From Bordetella sp. FB-8 (GTDB lineage: Bacteria > Pseudomonadota > Gammaproteobacteria > Burkholderiales > Burkholderiaceae_B), in contig NZ_KB907784.1 of assembly GCF_000382185.1 (NCBI RefSeq), forward strand, positions 1,637,633 to 1,701,632: 64,000 nucleotides of DNA. Direction: 5' to 3'. Position 1 is the first letter of the stretch, and each line of letters begins with the position of its first letter. Shown here one piece after another: positions 8,773-20,220 of this stretch. Below the pieces are notes generated by a model. That model was given only the letters and a program-made list of their open reading frames with translations, made no database searches and was not told the DNA's origin. The position numbers were made by a program, and so were the translations under genes.

Positions 8773-10533
8773 TCAGGACAGCACGCAATCCAGCGCCGCC
8801 GGCGCGCTTAGTCGGACCGTGAAGACGCGCAGCTCGTCGCGCCGGAACACGTGCACTTGCACGCGCTCGCCCGCCCGGTATTGCGACAGCAGCACGTCCA
8901 GCCCGGCCGGCGCATCCACGCGCAATCCATCCACCGCCACGAGCACGTCGCCCGCCGACAAGCCGGCCTTGTGCGCGGCGCCGTCTTCCAGCACCGTAGC
9001 CAGCGCCAGCCCTTCGCCTTGCTTGCGCACGCGCGCGTCGATGCAAGGAATCGGCGAGGCCGGCTTCCATTGCAGCGTCACGCCGGCCGTCGCCAGCAGC
9101 TCGGCCAGCGGCAGATCGGCCGTGCCATAGGCATGGCGTGCTACGAAGCGGCGCACATCCACCCCGGTGGCTTCGCGCACTAGCGACGGGAAGGTTTCTT
9201 CATCCAGCCCCTGCTGGCGGCCCCGGTAGAAATCGCGGCCATAGCGCTGCCACAGCAGGCGCATCACGTCATCCAGCGAGTGCCGGCCATTGCTTTGCTG
9301 GCGTATCGTCAGATCCAGTCCCAACGCCACCAGCGAACCCTTGGTGTAGTAGCTGACGATTGCGTTGGGCGAGTTTTCGTCCTGCTTGTAGTAGCGCGTC
9401 CAGGCATCGAAGGAGCTGTCGGCCACCGACTGCTTCTTGCGCCCGGGCGCTCGCGCCACGCCGGTGATGGTCTTGGCCAGCAGGCGCAGATAGTCCGGGC
9501 GGGTGATGCAGCCCGAACGCAGCAGCAGCAGGTCGTCGTAGTACGAGGTGAAGCCCTCGAAAATCCATAGCAGCCGCGTTAGATCGGGCCGTGACAGGTC
9601 GTAGGGCACGAAGGCCGCCGGTTTGATGCGTTTGACGTTCCAGGTATGGAAATACTCGTGGCTCACCAGGCCCAGAAAGGTGCGATAGCCCTCGCCCTGG
9701 CCCTGTTGGCCCATTACGGGCAAGTCCTTGCGCGTGGCCATCAGCGCCGTGCTGGCGCGATGCTCCAGGCCGCCATAGCCGTCGCCCGTGACCATGGTCA
9801 TGAACACATAGCGGTCCGTGCCGTCGAGAAACGGCGCGCGTTTGGTGCGCGGTTCGAAGAGGGCGATCTCGGTTTCGCAAATGGCCTGCACGTCCTTGGC
9901 GATGCGGTTGAGGTCCAGCCTGGGAACCTCGCCGGTGAACACCAGTTCATGCAGGGCGCCGTGCGCGGTGAAGCTCACGACCTGTGGCGTGCCCATCTCT
10001 ACCGGGTAGTCGATCAGCGCGTCGTAGTCGGGCGCCCGGTACAGGCCGAAGCCGTGCCGCGGCGCGGAACCGCGCATGCCACGTGCCTCGGGCAGCGCGG
10101 TGTAGACCTTCCAGTGCTCCCGCCCGGGCGGGGCAACCAGATCGAGCAGGCAGGGCTCGTGCTCCTGCCCCTGGACGCGCAGAAACACGCTGGTGCCGTT
10201 GAAGAAGGCGTGTGTCTCGTCCAGATGCGCGCCGCGCACCGACAGATCCCAGGCGTAGACGGTGTACTCAACCTGCAGCGGGCCGTCGCAGGGTGCGGCC
10301 TGCCAGGTATGGTTGTCGATCTTTTCCACGGGCACCGCCCGGCCTGCGCTCCTGGCCGCAAGCGTCTCGATCTGACGCGAGAAATCACGGATCAGGTAGC
10401 TGCCGGGTATCCAGGCGGGCAGGGCGAGTCTCTGGCCCTGGGGGTCGGGCCTCGCCACAGTGAGCGCGACACGGTAACGGTGCCCGGCGGGGTCGTGGGG
10501 CTGCAGGCGGTAGAGAATGGCGGTATCGTTCAT
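8773..10533 (-). CDS. M61 family metallopeptidase with C-terminal PDZ domain (glycyl aminopeptidase type)
   Basis: The 586-residue protein carries the zinc motif H-E-Y-F-H at 292-296, followed by T-W-N, with the third ligand Glu in W-I-F-E-G-F-T-S-Y-Y near residue 326. An N-terminal beta domain has W-I-P-G-S-Y-L-I-R-D-F-S-R, typical of M61. A PDZ domain occupies about residues 495-575 (E-D-G-A-A-H-K-A-G-L-S-A-G-D-V-L-V-A-V-D-G). Family members are aminopeptidases that prefer small N-terminal residues. There is no signal peptide in this start, so the enzyme is predicted cytoplasmic. It is divergent from the enoyl-CoA hydratase gene with only 38 bp between starts. Confidence 0.92.
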   Translation of the reverse strand: MNDTAILYRLQPHDPAGHRYRVALTVARPDPQGQRLALPAWIPGSYLIRDFSRQIETLAARSAGRAVPVEKIDNHTWQAAPCDGPLQVEYTVYAWDLSVRGAHLDETHAFFNGTSVFLRVQGQEHEPCLLDLVAPPGREHWKVYTALPEARGMRGSAPRHGFGLYRAPDYDALIDYPVEMGTPQVVSFTAHGALHELVFTGEVPRLDLNRIAKDVQAICETEIALFEPRTKRAPFLDGTDRYVFMTMVTGDGYGGLEHRASTALMATRKDLPVMGQQGQGEGYRTFLGLVSHEYFHTWNVKRIKPAAFVPYDLSRPDLTRLLWIFEGFTSYYDDLLLLRSGCITRPDYLRLLAKTITGVARAPGRKKQSVADSSFDAWTRYYKQDENSPNAIVSYYTKGSLVALGLDLTIRQQSNGRHSLDDVMRLLWQRYGRDFYRGRQQGLDEETFPSLVREATGVDVRRFVARHAYGTADLPLAELLATAGVTLQWKPASPIPCIDARVRKQGEGLALATVLEDGAAHKAGLSAGDVLVAVDGLRVDAPAGLDVLLSQYRAGERVQVHVFRRDELRVFTVRLSAPAALDCVLS

Positions 10534-10571
10534 GCCTCATATCTTAATTCCGACCGCCAGGAGACATACCC

Positions 10572-11348
10572 GTGAGCGAATCCTTTGTTCTGGCCGAAAC
10601 CCGCGGCCGCGTGGGACTCTTGACCCTGAACCGTCCCAAGGCCCTGAATGCGCTCAATGACACCCTGATGGACCAGCTGGGCGCGGCCCTGCTGGCCTTC
10701 GACGCCGATGACGGCATCGGCGCCATCGTCATTACCGGCAGCGAGAAAGCCTTCGCGGCGGGCGCCGACATCGGCGCCATGAAAGACTGGTCGTACATGG
10801 ACGTCTACGGCAGCGAATACATCACCCGCAATTGGGAGACGCTCAAGCGCGTGCGCAAGCCGGTGATCGCCGCGGTGGCGGGCTATGCGCTGGGTGGCGG
10901 CTGCGAGCTGGCCATGATGTGCGACATCCTCATCGCCGCCGATACGGCCAAGTTCGGCCAGCCCGAGATCAAGCTGGGCGTCATTCCCGGCGCCGGCGGC
11001 ACGCAGCGCCTGCCGCGCGCAGTCGGCAAGGCCAAGGCCATGGACATGGTGCTGACCTCGCGCTTGATGGGCGCCGAGGAGGCCGAACGCGCCGGCCTGG
11101 TGTCGCGCGTGGTGCCCGCCGACAAGATGCTCGACGAGGCCATCGAGGCTGCCACGGTCATCGCCTCCATGTCGCTGCCCTCGGCCATGATGGCCAAGGA
11201 GTGCGTCAATCGCGCCTACGAAGGCACGCTGGCCGAAGGCATCCTGTTCGAGCGCCGCGTGTTTCATTCCCTGTTCGCCACCGAAGACCAGAAGGAGGGC
11301 ATGGCCGCCTTCGTGGCAAAGCGCGCGCCGTCGTTCAAGCATCGCTAG
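10572..11348 (+). CDS. Enoyl-CoA hydratase (crotonase family)
   Basis: This 258-residue protein hydrates 2-trans-enoyl-CoA to 3-hydroxyacyl-CoA in fatty-acid beta-oxidation. It starts at GTG behind an AGGAG site. The oxyanion-hole segment A-G-A-D-I is near residue 65. Both catalytic glutamates are present: Glu112 in G-G-G-C-E-L-A-M and Glu132 in [15 protein letters not shown]. Those two glutamates argue for a real hydratase, not an isomerase or decarboxylase paralogue. Chain-length preference is unknown. The gene stands alone just before the atp operon. Confidence 0.92.
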   Translation: MSESFVLAETRGRVGLLTLNRPKALNALNDTLMDQLGAALLAFDADDGIGAIVITGSEKAFAAGADIGAMKDWSYMDVYGSEYITRNWETLKRVRKPVIAAVAGYALGGGCELAMMCDILIAADTAKFGQPEIKLGVIPGAGGTQRLPRAVGKAKAMDMVLTSRLMGAEEAERAGLVSRVVPADKMLDEAIEAATVIASMSLPSAMMAKECVNRAYEGTLAEGILFERRVFHSLFATEDQKEGMAAFVAKRAPSFKHR

Positions 11349-11431
11349 GCGCGGGCGCGCCGATCCGTTGTTTCGTCACTTTTTTCAGTCGTTTCGCCCG
11401 GCGCGTAATGGCTGACAGAGGGCTTGCTAAT

Positions 11432-11461
11432 TTGCGGTCGGCCAGAAAAGCAAGCTATACT
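11432..11461 (+). promoter_or_regulatory. Probable sigma-70 promoter of the atp operon
   Basis: A -35-like TTGCGG (11432-11437) and a near-consensus -10 TATACT (11456-11461) are 18 bp apart. They sit about 150 bp upstream of atpI, in the only sizeable gap before the operon. Prediction is by eye. Confidence 0.55.
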
Positions 11462-11613
11462 TGATAGGTTTGATGCTTAGCGAAACACGGCTAGCGGAAC
11501 GCGAATTCCGGGTGCGAGTTGCAAGCTGACAAATTAAGGTGGGGCCGAGCGATCTGGCGCCACCTTTTGTTGTCTGTAGAACTTAAGGGCAAAAGCACGC
11601 GCGAGTCGTAGCC

Positions 11614-12072
11614 ATGCGGGAAGAGAACACCGACATCGAAGCAGAAGTGGAGACGCCGCCGATCGTTTTGTCGATCGAGGAGCGCCTCGCCCTCGATGCC
11701 CAGGCCTGCCGGGACATGCTGCTCATTCTGGCGGCTCAGGCAGTGATGGGCCTTGGTGCGGCGGTGCTGGCGGGGGTGTGGGCAGGGTCGGCGGCGGGGC
11801 TGTCGGCATTGATCGGGGCGGGGGCCTATTGGTTTCCCAATGCGTTTTTCGCGCTGCGCCTTCTGGTCGGTGTCGTGCGGTCGATGCGGGCCAATCCCTT
11901 TGCCTTCCTCCTGGGCGAGCTTGCCAAGCTGCTGCTGACGGTGCTGATCCTGGGTCTTGCGGCCTGGTATGCGCGGGGGTGGCTGGTGTGGCCGGCGGTG
12001 CTGGTTGGCCTGTTGCTCACCTTGAAGGGCTATCTTCCGTTCATGTTGTTGCGCAAGCGGTCAAGGCAGTAG
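11614..12072 (+). CDS. atpI: ATP synthase subunit I
   Basis: This 152-residue membrane protein has four hydrophobic segments (about 38-58, 62-80, 100-120, 122-142) and the AtpI signature G-A-Y-W-F-P-N-A-F-F-A with a later positive tail. AtpI helps assemble the c-ring and is not part of the finished enzyme. It is the first gene of the operon, as is usual in proteobacteria. The ribosome-binding site is weak, which suits a low-abundance assembly factor. Confidence 0.85.
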   Translation: MREENTDIEAEVETPPIVLSIEERLALDAQACRDMLLILAAQAVMGLGAAVLAGVWAGSAAGLSALIGAGAYWFPNAFFALRLLVGVVRSMRANPFAFLLGELAKLLLTVLILGLAAWYARGWLVWPAVLVGLLLTLKGYLPFMLLRKRSRQ

Positions 12073-12175
12073 GCAGTACCAAGAACAGAAATGCGCGGTC
12101 GTTTGCGCCGGGTTCCACGCGGGGCAGCAGCAACGGCCCGCCTGGGTATAACAGCAGTAGAAGATAGGATTTTCC

Positions 12176-13057
12176 ATGGCTGCAGAAAGCGGTGTCTCGC
12201 CTCAGGCAGAGTACATTCAGCACCACTTGGTGCACCTGAACAATCTGGGTGAAAAGCAGACCACCATTGCCCAGTTCAACGTCGTCAACTACGACTCGTT
12301 GTTCTGGTCCATCTTCATGGGTCTGGTGGTTGTGCTGTGCCTGTGGTACGTTGCCCGCCGCGCCTCGTCCGGCGTGCCGGGCCGCTTCCAGGGCGCGGTG
12401 GAAATGGTCGTGGACATGGTCGACGATCAGGCCAAGGGCATCGTCAATAGCGCCAAGAGCCGCCTTTTCGTTACTCCGCTGGCGCTCACGGTCTTTCTGT
12501 GGATCGCCGTGATGAACGCGCTCGATCTGCTGCCGGTCGACCTGCCGGGCACGATCTTCCACGCCCTGGGCTGGGGTCGCCATCCTGGCGATTTCCTTTA
12601 CTACCACCGCATTCTTCCAACGGCCGACCTGAACGTGCCCATGGGCATGTCGCTGGGCGTACTGCTGCTGATGTTCTATTACGGCATCAAGATCAAGCGT
12701 CCGGGCGGCTTCGTCAAGGAGCTGTTCACCGCGCCCTTTCATGCGCACGGCATCGGCGGCGTGATCCTGGCCCCCATCAACCTGCTGATGAACATCATCG
12801 AATACGCCGCCAAATCCGTGTCGCTGGGCATGCGGTTGTTCGGCAACATGTTCGCCGGCGAACTGCTCTTTCTGCTGATCGCCCTGCTGGGCGGCGCCTG
12901 GACGGGCTTTAACGGCACCAGCATCGCCCTGGGCCTGGGCCAAATCGTGGCCGGCTCCATCTGGTCCGTCTTTCACATCCTGATCGTGCTGCTGCAGGCG
13001 TTCATCTTCATGATGCTGACCCTGGTGTACATCGGTCAGGCCCACGAAGGACACTGA
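12176..13057 (+). CDS. atpB: F1Fo ATP synthase subunit a
   Basis: This 293-residue polytopic protein forms the proton half-channels beside the c-ring. The essential arginine helix is visible in [14 protein letters not shown], and the last helix in [13 protein letters not shown]. An N-terminal soluble stretch with Q-H-H-L-V-H-L is normal for the family. An AGGA site precedes the ATG. Confidence 0.97.
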   Translation: MAAESGVSPQAEYIQHHLVHLNNLGEKQTTIAQFNVVNYDSLFWSIFMGLVVVLCLWYVARRASSGVPGRFQGAVEMVVDMVDDQAKGIVNSAKSRLFVTPLALTVFLWIAVMNALDLLPVDLPGTIFHALGWGRHPGDFLYYHRILPTADLNVPMGMSLGVLLLMFYYGIKIKRPGGFVKELFTAPFHAHGIGGVILAPINLLMNIIEYAAKSVSLGMRLFGNMFAGELLFLLIALLGGAWTGFNGTSIALGLGQIVAGSIWSVFHILIVLLQAFIFMMLTLVYIGQAHEGH

Positions 13058-13068
13058 TTCCCGGTTTT

Positions 13069-13095
13069 CCGGCGCGGGCTTCGGGCACGCGCCGG
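13069..13095 (+). other. Perfect 8-bp hairpin between atpB and atpE
   Basis: CCGGCGCG (13069-13076) pairs with CGCGCCGG (13088-13095) around an 11-nt loop. No U-tract follows, so it is probably not a terminator. It may block decay or ribosomes upstream of the highly translated c-subunit gene. Confidence 0.5.
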
Positions 13096-13141
13096 GTCGC
13101 AAGAGTTTCTTGCATAGAGCAGTACCCGTTTTCAAGTTTGA

Positions 13142-13411
<270 letters not shown>

Positions 13412-13537
13412 GCACGGGCCTGGCCATGATCATGGCCGTGCCCGCTTCCGGGTTCTACACGGATGCGGGTTTCGATTGTCGAGAGCTTCGGAACGCCATG
13501 AGCGCGTCCGAAGCAGAAAGGTGTTAAAGGAACGACC

Positions 13538-14008
13538 GTGAATCTGAACGCGACGATCTTTTTCCAGATGATCGTGTTCTTCATTCTGGGTTGGTTCACG
13601 ATGAAATTCGTGTGGCCTCCCATGATGAAGGCGATCGACGAGCGCCGTCAGAAAATCGCTGACGGCCTGGCTGCGGCCGAGAAGGGCAAGGCCGATCTGG
13701 CCCAGGCCCAGGCTCGCGTCAGCCTGATGGAAGCGTCTGCCAAGTCTGAGAACCATGCCCGCATGGCCGAAGCCGAAAAGCAGGCTGCCTCCATGATCGA
13801 GCAAGCCCGACGCGAAGCCGAAGCCGAGCGCGCCCGCATCGTGGCCCAGGCTGCGCAGGACGCCGCGCAGCAAGTGCAGCGCGCCCGCGATGCGCTGCGC
13901 GACGACGTGGCGGCGCTGGCCGTCAAGGGCGCCGGGCAGATCCTCAAGCGCGAAGTTGACGCGCGCGCCCACGCCGAGCTGCTCGAACAGCTCAAGGCGC
14001 AGCTCTAA
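13538..14008 (+). CDS. atpF: F1Fo ATP synthase subunit b
   Basis: This 156-residue protein is the peripheral stalk. It starts at GTG after an AAAGGAA site. An N-terminal membrane anchor (residues 5-27, [13 protein letters not shown]) is followed by a long charged Ala/Glu/Arg-rich coiled coil to the C-terminus ([18 protein letters not shown]). It is third in the stalk/ring block, between atpE and atpH. Confidence 0.96.
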   Translation: MNLNATIFFQMIVFFILGWFTMKFVWPPMMKAIDERRQKIADGLAAAEKGKADLAQAQARVSLMEASAKSENHARMAEAEKQAASMIEQARREAEAERARIVAQAAQDAAQQVQRARDALRDDVAALAVKGAGQILKREVDARAHAELLEQLKAQL

Positions 14009-14026
14009 TGACAACGCGGAACTGAC

Positions 14027-14578
14027 ATGGCTGAACTCTCCACTGTCGCCCGTCCCTACGCCGAGGCCCTGTTTCAGGCGGCCAGCGACGACAAGGCCCT
14101 GGGCCTGTCGGGCTGGGCCGACCTGATCGGCCAGATGGCGCAGATCGCCGCGAATCCCGACGTGCGCGAAGCCATGAGCGATCCGCGCCTGGACGACGCC
14201 CAGCGCGTTCAGGTCTTCAGCGGCCTGCTCAAGGACCTCAAGGACAAACTGTCCGCGTCGGCCGGCAATTTCATCGAACTGCTGGTGCAGAACGACCGCC
14301 TGCTGCTGCTGCCTGAAATCGCCGAGCATTTCATCGCGCTGAAGAATCGCCATGAAGGTTCGGCGCAGGCGGAAATCACCAGCGCATTCGAGCTTTCCGA
14401 GGCCCAGGTCAAGGATCTGGTTGCCTCCTTGGAAGGCAAGTTCGGCCTCAAGCTCAAGCCCCACGTCACGGTCGATCCCTCGCTGATCGGCGGCGTGCGC
14501 GTAGCCGTGGGTGACCAGGTGCTCGACACTTCCGTTCAAGCCCAACTGACCCGCATGCGCGACATGCTGGCCGCGTAA
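14027..14578 (+). CDS. atpH: F1Fo ATP synthase subunit delta
   Basis: This protein is a little under 180-185 residues, the normal size for delta, which caps the F1 head and binds subunit b. The N-terminal helical domain opens with [11 protein letters not shown]. The C-terminal segment holds [11 protein letters not shown], the conserved delta/OSCP signature. It lies between atpF and atpA with 18- and 44-bp gaps. Confidence 0.95.
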   Translation: MAELSTVARPYAEALFQAASDDKALGLSGWADLIGQMAQIAANPDVREAMSDPRLDDAQRVQVFSGLLKDLKDKLSASAGNFIELLVQNDRLLLLPEIAEHFIALKNRHEGSAQAEITSAFELSEAQVKDLVASLEGKFGLKLKPHVTVDPSLIGGVRVAVGDQVLDTSVQAQLTRMRDMLAA

Positions 14579-14622
14579 TAAAAGTCGCGCAGCCAGCCAC
14601 ATACAGGATTCCAGGAGTCAAT

Positions 14623-16164
14623 ATGCAACTCAATCCCTCCGAGATCAGCGAACTGCTCAAAAGCCGCATCGAGGGCCTGGGCGCTTCGACCGATGTTCGT
14701 ACGCAAGGCACCATCGTGTCCGTGACCGACGGCATCACCCGCATCCACGGCCTGTCCGACGTGATGCAGGGCGAAATGCTCGAATTCCCCAACAATGTCT
14801 ACGGTCTGGCGCTGAATCTCGAGCGCGACTCGGTCGGCGCCGTGATCCTGGGCGATTACACCGGATTGTCCGAAGGCGACCCGGTCAAGACCACCGGCCG
14901 CATTCTCGAAGTGCCGGTCGGCCCGGAGCTGTGCGGCCGCGTGGTGAACACGCTGGGTCAGCCCATCGACGGCAAGGGTCCGATCAACACCAAGCAGACC
15001 GACATCATCGAAAAAGTGGCGCCGGGCGTCATCGCCCGCCGCTCGGTGTCGCAGCCGCTGCAGACCGGCATCAAGGCCATCGACGCCATGGTGCCGATCG
15101 GCCGCGGTCAGCGCGAACTGATCATCGGCGACCGCCAGACCGGCAAGACCGCCGTTGCCGTCGATGCCATCATCAGCCAGAAGGGCAAGGGCGTCACCTG
15201 CGTGTACGTCGCCATCGGCCAGAAGGCTTCGACCATCAACAACGTGGTGCGCAAGCTCGAAGAGCACGGCGCGATGGAGTACACCATCGTCGTAGCTGCC
15301 GCCGCGTCGGACTCGGCCGCCATGCAGTATCTGGCCCCCTATGCCGGCTGCACCATGGGTGAATATTTCCGCGACCGCGGCGAGGACGCCCTGATCGTGT
15401 ATGACGACCTGACCAAACAGGCCTGGGCCTACCGCCAGGTGTCGTTGCTGCTGCGCCGTCCGCCCGGCCGCGAAGCCTACCCCGGCGACGTGTTTTACCT
15501 GCACTCGCGCCTGCTCGAGCGTGCCGCCCGCGTCAACGAAGAGTACGTCGAGAAGTTCACCGGCGGCGCCGTCAAGGGCAAGACTGGTTCGCTGACCGCC
15601 CTGCCCATCATCGAAACGCAGGCCGGCGACGTGTCCGCCTTCGTGCCGACCAACGTGATCTCGATCACCGACGGTCAGATCTTCCTGGAAACCGACCTGT
15701 TCAACGCCGGTGTGCGTCCGGCCATCAACGCCGGCATCTCGGTGTCGCGCGTCGGTGGCGCCGCCCAGACCAAGGTCGTCAAGAAGCTGTCCGGCGGTAT
15801 CCGTACCGATCTGGCCCAGTACCGGGAACTGGCCGCTTTCGCGCAGTTCGCCTCCGATCTGGATGACGCCACCCGCCGCCAGCTCGAGCGCGGCAAGCGC
15901 GTGGTGGAGCTGCTCAAGCAGCCTCAGTACCAGCCGCTGCAGGTGTGGGAGCTGGCCATGTCGCTGTTCGTGGTCAACAATGGCTACCTGGACGATATCG
16001 ACGTTTCCCAGGTGCTGCCTTTCGAGAAGGCGCTCAAGGAACAGCTCAAGTCCAAGCACGCCGACCTGATCCAGCGCATCGAAGACACCAAGGAATTGTC
16101 CAAGGGCGACGAAGCCGAGCTCACCGCGGCCGTCGTGGAATTCAAGAAGCACGGTGCTTACTAA
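14623..16164 (+). CDS. atpA: F1Fo ATP synthase subunit alpha
   Basis: This 513-residue non-catalytic nucleotide-binding subunit carries the Walker A motif G-D-R-Q-T-G-K-T near residues 169-176. The family signature [13 protein letters not shown] is near residue 366. Length equals that of other bacterial alpha subunits and no frame disruption is seen. It alternates with beta in the catalytic hexamer. Confidence 0.98.
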   Translation: MQLNPSEISELLKSRIEGLGASTDVRTQGTIVSVTDGITRIHGLSDVMQGEMLEFPNNVYGLALNLERDSVGAVILGDYTGLSEGDPVKTTGRILEVPVGPELCGRVVNTLGQPIDGKGPINTKQTDIIEKVAPGVIARRSVSQPLQTGIKAIDAMVPIGRGQRELIIGDRQTGKTAVAVDAIISQKGKGVTCVYVAIGQKASTINNVVRKLEEHGAMEYTIVVAAAASDSAAMQYLAPYAGCTMGEYFRDRGEDALIVYDDLTKQAWAYRQVSLLLRRPPGREAYPGDVFYLHSRLLERAARVNEEYVEKFTGGAVKGKTGSLTALPIIETQAGDVSAFVPTNVISITDGQIFLETDLFNAGVRPAINAGISVSRVGGAAQTKVVKKLSGGIRTDLAQYRELAAFAQFASDLDDATRRQLERGKRVVELLKQPQYQPLQVWELAMSLFVVNNGYLDDIDVSQVLPFEKALKEQLKSKHADLIQRIEDTKELSKGDEAELTAAVVEFKKHGAY

Positions 16165-16180
16165 GTAACGGGAAAGCGCA

Positions 16181-17089
16181 ATGCCCGGAATCAAGGAAAT
16201 CCGCACCAAGATCAAGAGCGTGCAAAACACGCGCAAGATCACCAAGGCGATGGAGATGGTCGCCGCATCCAAGATGCGCAAGGCGCAGGAGCGGATGCGC
16301 GCGGGCCGTCCCTATGCCCGCAAGGTGCGTGACATCGCCCTGCACCTGATGCAGGCTAACCCTGAGTACAACCACCCCTTCCTCAAGGAACGCGAGATGA
16401 AGGCGGTCGGTGTAGTCATGGTCAGCACCGACAAGGGCCTGTGTGGCGGTCTGAACACCAACATCAGCCGCGTGGTGCTGGCCAAGCTCAAGGAGTTCCA
16501 GCAGAAGGGCGTCGCGGTGCAGACCACCGCCCTGGGGAACAAGGGCCTGGGCCTGTTGACCCGTATCAGCAGCAAGCTGGTGTCGCAGGAAATCCATCTG
16601 GGCGATGCGCCCAATATGGAACGCCTGCTCGGTGCCATCACAGTCCAGATCAACGACTACCTGGCCGGTCGCATCGACGCGCTTTACCTGGCTACGACGC
16701 GCTTCATCAACACGATGCGCCAGGAGCCGACCTTCATCCGCCTGCTGCCCCTGGCCGGCAGCCTGGACGATCCCTTTCAGGCCGGCGTGTCGGCCGAGCA
16801 GACCGAAGGCGCCAAGCTGCCGACCACGCATGGCTGGGACTATCTGTACGAACCCGATGCCCAGGCCGTCATCGACGACCTGCTGCAGCGTTATATCGAG
16901 GGACTTCTGTTTCAGGCGGTCGCCGAGAACATGGCCTCCGAGCAGTCCGCTCGCATGGTGGCCATGAAAGCCGCGTCGGACAATGCCAAGAAGGTCATCG
17001 GCGAGCTGCAACTGGTCTACAACAAGACCCGCCAGGCCGCGATCACCAAAGAAATTTCGGAAATCGTGGGGGGCGCGGCGGCCGTTTAA
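16181..17089 (+). CDS. atpG: F1Fo ATP synthase subunit gamma
   Basis: This 302-residue protein is the central rotor shaft. The N-terminal [23 protein letters not shown] and the C-terminal [17 protein letters not shown] helices are the coiled-coil pair of the family. The Rossmann-like middle part holds [11 protein letters not shown]. The start lies 16 nt after atpA. Confidence 0.97.
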   Translation: MPGIKEIRTKIKSVQNTRKITKAMEMVAASKMRKAQERMRAGRPYARKVRDIALHLMQANPEYNHPFLKEREMKAVGVVMVSTDKGLCGGLNTNISRVVLAKLKEFQQKGVAVQTTALGNKGLGLLTRISSKLVSQEIHLGDAPNMERLLGAITVQINDYLAGRIDALYLATTRFINTMRQEPTFIRLLPLAGSLDDPFQAGVSAEQTEGAKLPTTHGWDYLYEPDAQAVIDDLLQRYIEGLLFQAVAENMASEQSARMVAMKAASDNAKKVIGELQLVYNKTRQAAITKEISEIVGGAAAV

Positions 17090-18535
<1,446 letters not shown>

Positions 18536-18549
18536 GCGTTTGCTGCCGC

Positions 18550-18622
18550 GTCGCGCCGCCAGGCAAACTGTCTCCTCGGGAGCGGCAAGCCGCAGGCGCT
18601 GCGTGGCGGCGTTATCAACAAG
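18550..18622 (+). repeat. Dispersed structured repeat, copy in the atpD-atpC gap (degenerate)
   Basis: The stretch from about 18550 aligns by eye with the copies in rep (25242-25314) and between gatA and gatB. Shared blocks include CCTCGGG, GCAAGCCGCAGGCGC and GCGTGG. It lies between two genes of one operon, so it is transcribed. Confidence 0.65.
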
Positions 18623-18630
18623 GAATACGC

Positions 18631-19056
18631 ATGGCTAACCTTCAAGTGGACGTCGTCAGCGCGCATGAAGCGATCTTCGCCGGCGAGGCGAAGTTCGTGG
18701 TGCTGCCTGGCGAATCGGGCGAGTTGGGCATCTTGCCCGGCCACACTCCGCTGATCTCGCGCATTCGTCCCGGCACGGTCAAGATCGTCCGGCCCGACAA
18801 TAGCGAAGAACATGTCTTCGTTGCGGGGGGCATCCTGGAAGTGCAACCGGGCAGCGTGACGGTCCTGGCCGACACCGCCATCCGCGGCGCCGACCTGGAT
18901 GAAGCCCGCGCCGTGGAAGCGCGCAAGAAGGCCGAAGAGGCCCTGCGCAACGCCAAGGACAAGGCCGACATCGCCGTGGTCGAGGCCGAACTGGCTATGC
19001 TGGCCGCCGAAGCCGCCGCGGCGCGCAAGATCCGTCAGGGTCGTTCGACGCACTAA
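18631..19056 (+). CDS. atpC: F1Fo ATP synthase subunit epsilon
   Basis: This 141-residue protein couples rotor and head and inhibits hydrolysis. An N-terminal beta-sandwich ([17 protein letters not shown]) precedes the C-terminal helical hairpin ([11 protein letters not shown]). The ATG at 18631 follows an AAGGAA site; the longer open frame reaches back into atpD and is not used. It is the last gene of the operon. Confidence 0.96.
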   Translation: MANLQVDVVSAHEAIFAGEAKFVVLPGESGELGILPGHTPLISRIRPGTVKIVRPDNSEEHVFVAGGILEVQPGSVTVLADTAIRGADLDEARAVEARKKAEEALRNAKDKADIAVVEAELAMLAAEAAAARKIRQGRSTH

Positions 19057-19104
19057 CCGCGCGCCTTCGGGCAACTTTCGCGCCGCGCACGTCGCGGCCA
19101 TGGC

Positions 19105-19130
19105 AAGGCGGGCTCAGGCCCGCCTTGTTC
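19105..19130 (+). terminator. Rho-independent terminator of the atp operon
   Basis: A perfect 9-bp GC-rich stem (AAGGCGGGC at 19105-19113, GCCCGCCTT at 19118-19126) has a 4-nt TCAG loop. It is followed by the pyrimidine run GTTCCTTTCC and lies 48 nt after the atpC stop. The U-tract is interrupted, so termination may be partial. Confidence 0.75.
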
Positions 19131-19142
19131 CTTTCCGAAAGC

Positions 19143-19340
19143 TTATTTTTGTTCCAGCAAGGACTGGGCATTGGCGAGGCGGATGCTGTCCAGCAGGGCG
19201 GGATCTACGTCCGCAAGCTGTTCGTGAGGCTTGGGCAGACCCATGGGAAACGGCCAGTCCGAGCCGAACAGTATCTGTGTCCCGCCGAAGACCGAAGCGC
19301 TCCGCGAGTGCCTGCGCATTGTGGGAAGTGCGCATAGCCC
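19143..19340 (-). pseudogene. Remnant of an amidohydrolase (amidohydrolase-2 type) gene, C-terminal end only
   Basis: On the minus strand one frame reads G-T-Q-I-L-F-G-S-D-W-P-F-P followed by a tail ending L-A-N-A-Q-S-L-L-E-Q-K and a stop. That is the metal-site and C-terminal pattern of TIM-barrel amidohydrolases. The preceding part (N-A-Q-A-L-A-E-R-F-G) is in another frame, so there is a frameshift, and the other several hundred codons are missing. It lies between the atp terminator and the next gene. The family call rests on motif recognition only. Confidence 0.6.
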
Positions 19341-19344
19341 ATTT

Positions 19345-19386
19345 CTGACTATTTCCTTAACATCGCTCCTGACTATTTCTTCAGGA
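19345..19386 (+). promoter_or_regulatory. Direct and inverted repeats just upstream of the Fis-type regulator
   Basis: CTGACTATTTC occurs at 19345-19355 and 19369-19379. The second copy is also part of an inverted repeat, TCCTGA (19367-19372) with TCAGGA (19381-19386). Spacing of 24 bp is close to two helical turns plus, which suits an operator or autoregulation site. Function is inferred only. Confidence 0.4.
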
Positions 19387-19393
19387 GCTATCC

Positions 19394-20173
19394 ATGCGCG
19401 AAATGTTCGAGTGTGCGGTACTGCAGGTGCCCGACCAGGCCGGGGCGGATCCGATCGACGGCGGCGGCCGGCTCAAGCTGCACCTCTATGACCTGGCATT
19501 GGCTGCCGGTGGGCCAAACGGCGCCATCTCCGATACCACGGGGCTGATCGCAGCGTCGGCGCTGGCTCTGCAGCGCTACGACGCCTGCCTGCTCTATGTC
19601 GAGCCGGCCAATCTGCCGTGGGTGCGCATTGCCTTGTCGCGCGCACGGTCCGTGCTGCGAACCCCGGTGTTGGCGCTGGTGCGCGAGGTCAAGGCCGCGG
19701 CGCTGGCCGATCTGCTGGCGCTGGGCGTGATGGACTTCCTTCGGGTACCGGTATGTTCCGAGGAACTGCGCGCCAGGCTCCTGCACCTGCCCGGTCGCGG
19801 ACAACTGCAGGAGCCAGCATCGGCTTACGGCGCGGCGTCTTCTTTTACGCCGATCGAGATTCGCCCGACTGCGTCGCATTTGCAGCGCTCCTGCGGCATC
19901 GACATCGCCTCCTATGAGCCCGACGAGTCGTTCCGCCAGGCCAAGGCGCGCATCGTTTCGGGATTCGAACGCGCTTATTTGCACCAGATCCTATCCCGGC
20001 ACGACGGCAATGTCGCGCGGGCAGCTCGGGCTGTCAACAAGCATAGGCGAGCCTTCTGGGCCCTCATGCACAAGCATGCCATCGACGCCAAGACCTATCG
20101 TGCCGCCGCGGCGGCCCAGAGCGAGTACGATGCGCCGCCGCTCGCCGGTCGCCCCCGGCGCAGCACGAGCTAG
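19394..20173 (+). CDS. Fis-type helix-turn-helix regulator with a degenerate receiver-like N-terminal domain
   Basis: This 259-residue protein ends in a Fis/NtrC-type DNA-binding helix-turn-helix at about 191-231 (F-E-R-A-Y-L-H-Q-I-L-S-R-H-D-G-N-V-A-R-A-A-R). Residues about 25-135 resemble a response-regulator receiver: a strand Y-D-A-C-L-L-Y-V-E-P where the phospho-accepting Asp is expected, a T-P-V-L-A-L-V strand, and A-L-G-V-M-D-F-L-R-V-P-V-C-S-E-E-L-R. The accepting position appears to be Tyr and the K-P pair is replaced, so phosphorylation is unlikely. No ATPase domain is present. Target genes are unknown. It starts behind an AGGAG site and precedes hemE by 47 bp. Confidence 0.7.
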   Translation: MREMFECAVLQVPDQAGADPIDGGGRLKLHLYDLALAAGGPNGAISDTTGLIAASALALQRYDACLLYVEPANLPWVRIALSRARSVLRTPVLALVREVKAAALADLLALGVMDFLRVPVCSEELRARLLHLPGRGQLQEPASAYGAASSFTPIEIRPTASHLQRSCGIDIASYEPDESFRQAKARIVSGFERAYLHQILSRHDGNVARAARAVNKHRRAFWALMHKHAIDAKTYRAAAAAQSEYDAPPLAGRPRRSTS

Positions 20174-20220
20174 CGGCGGCGGGACAGTAGAATCAGGGTT
20201 CGCAATCGACGAGTAAAGCC

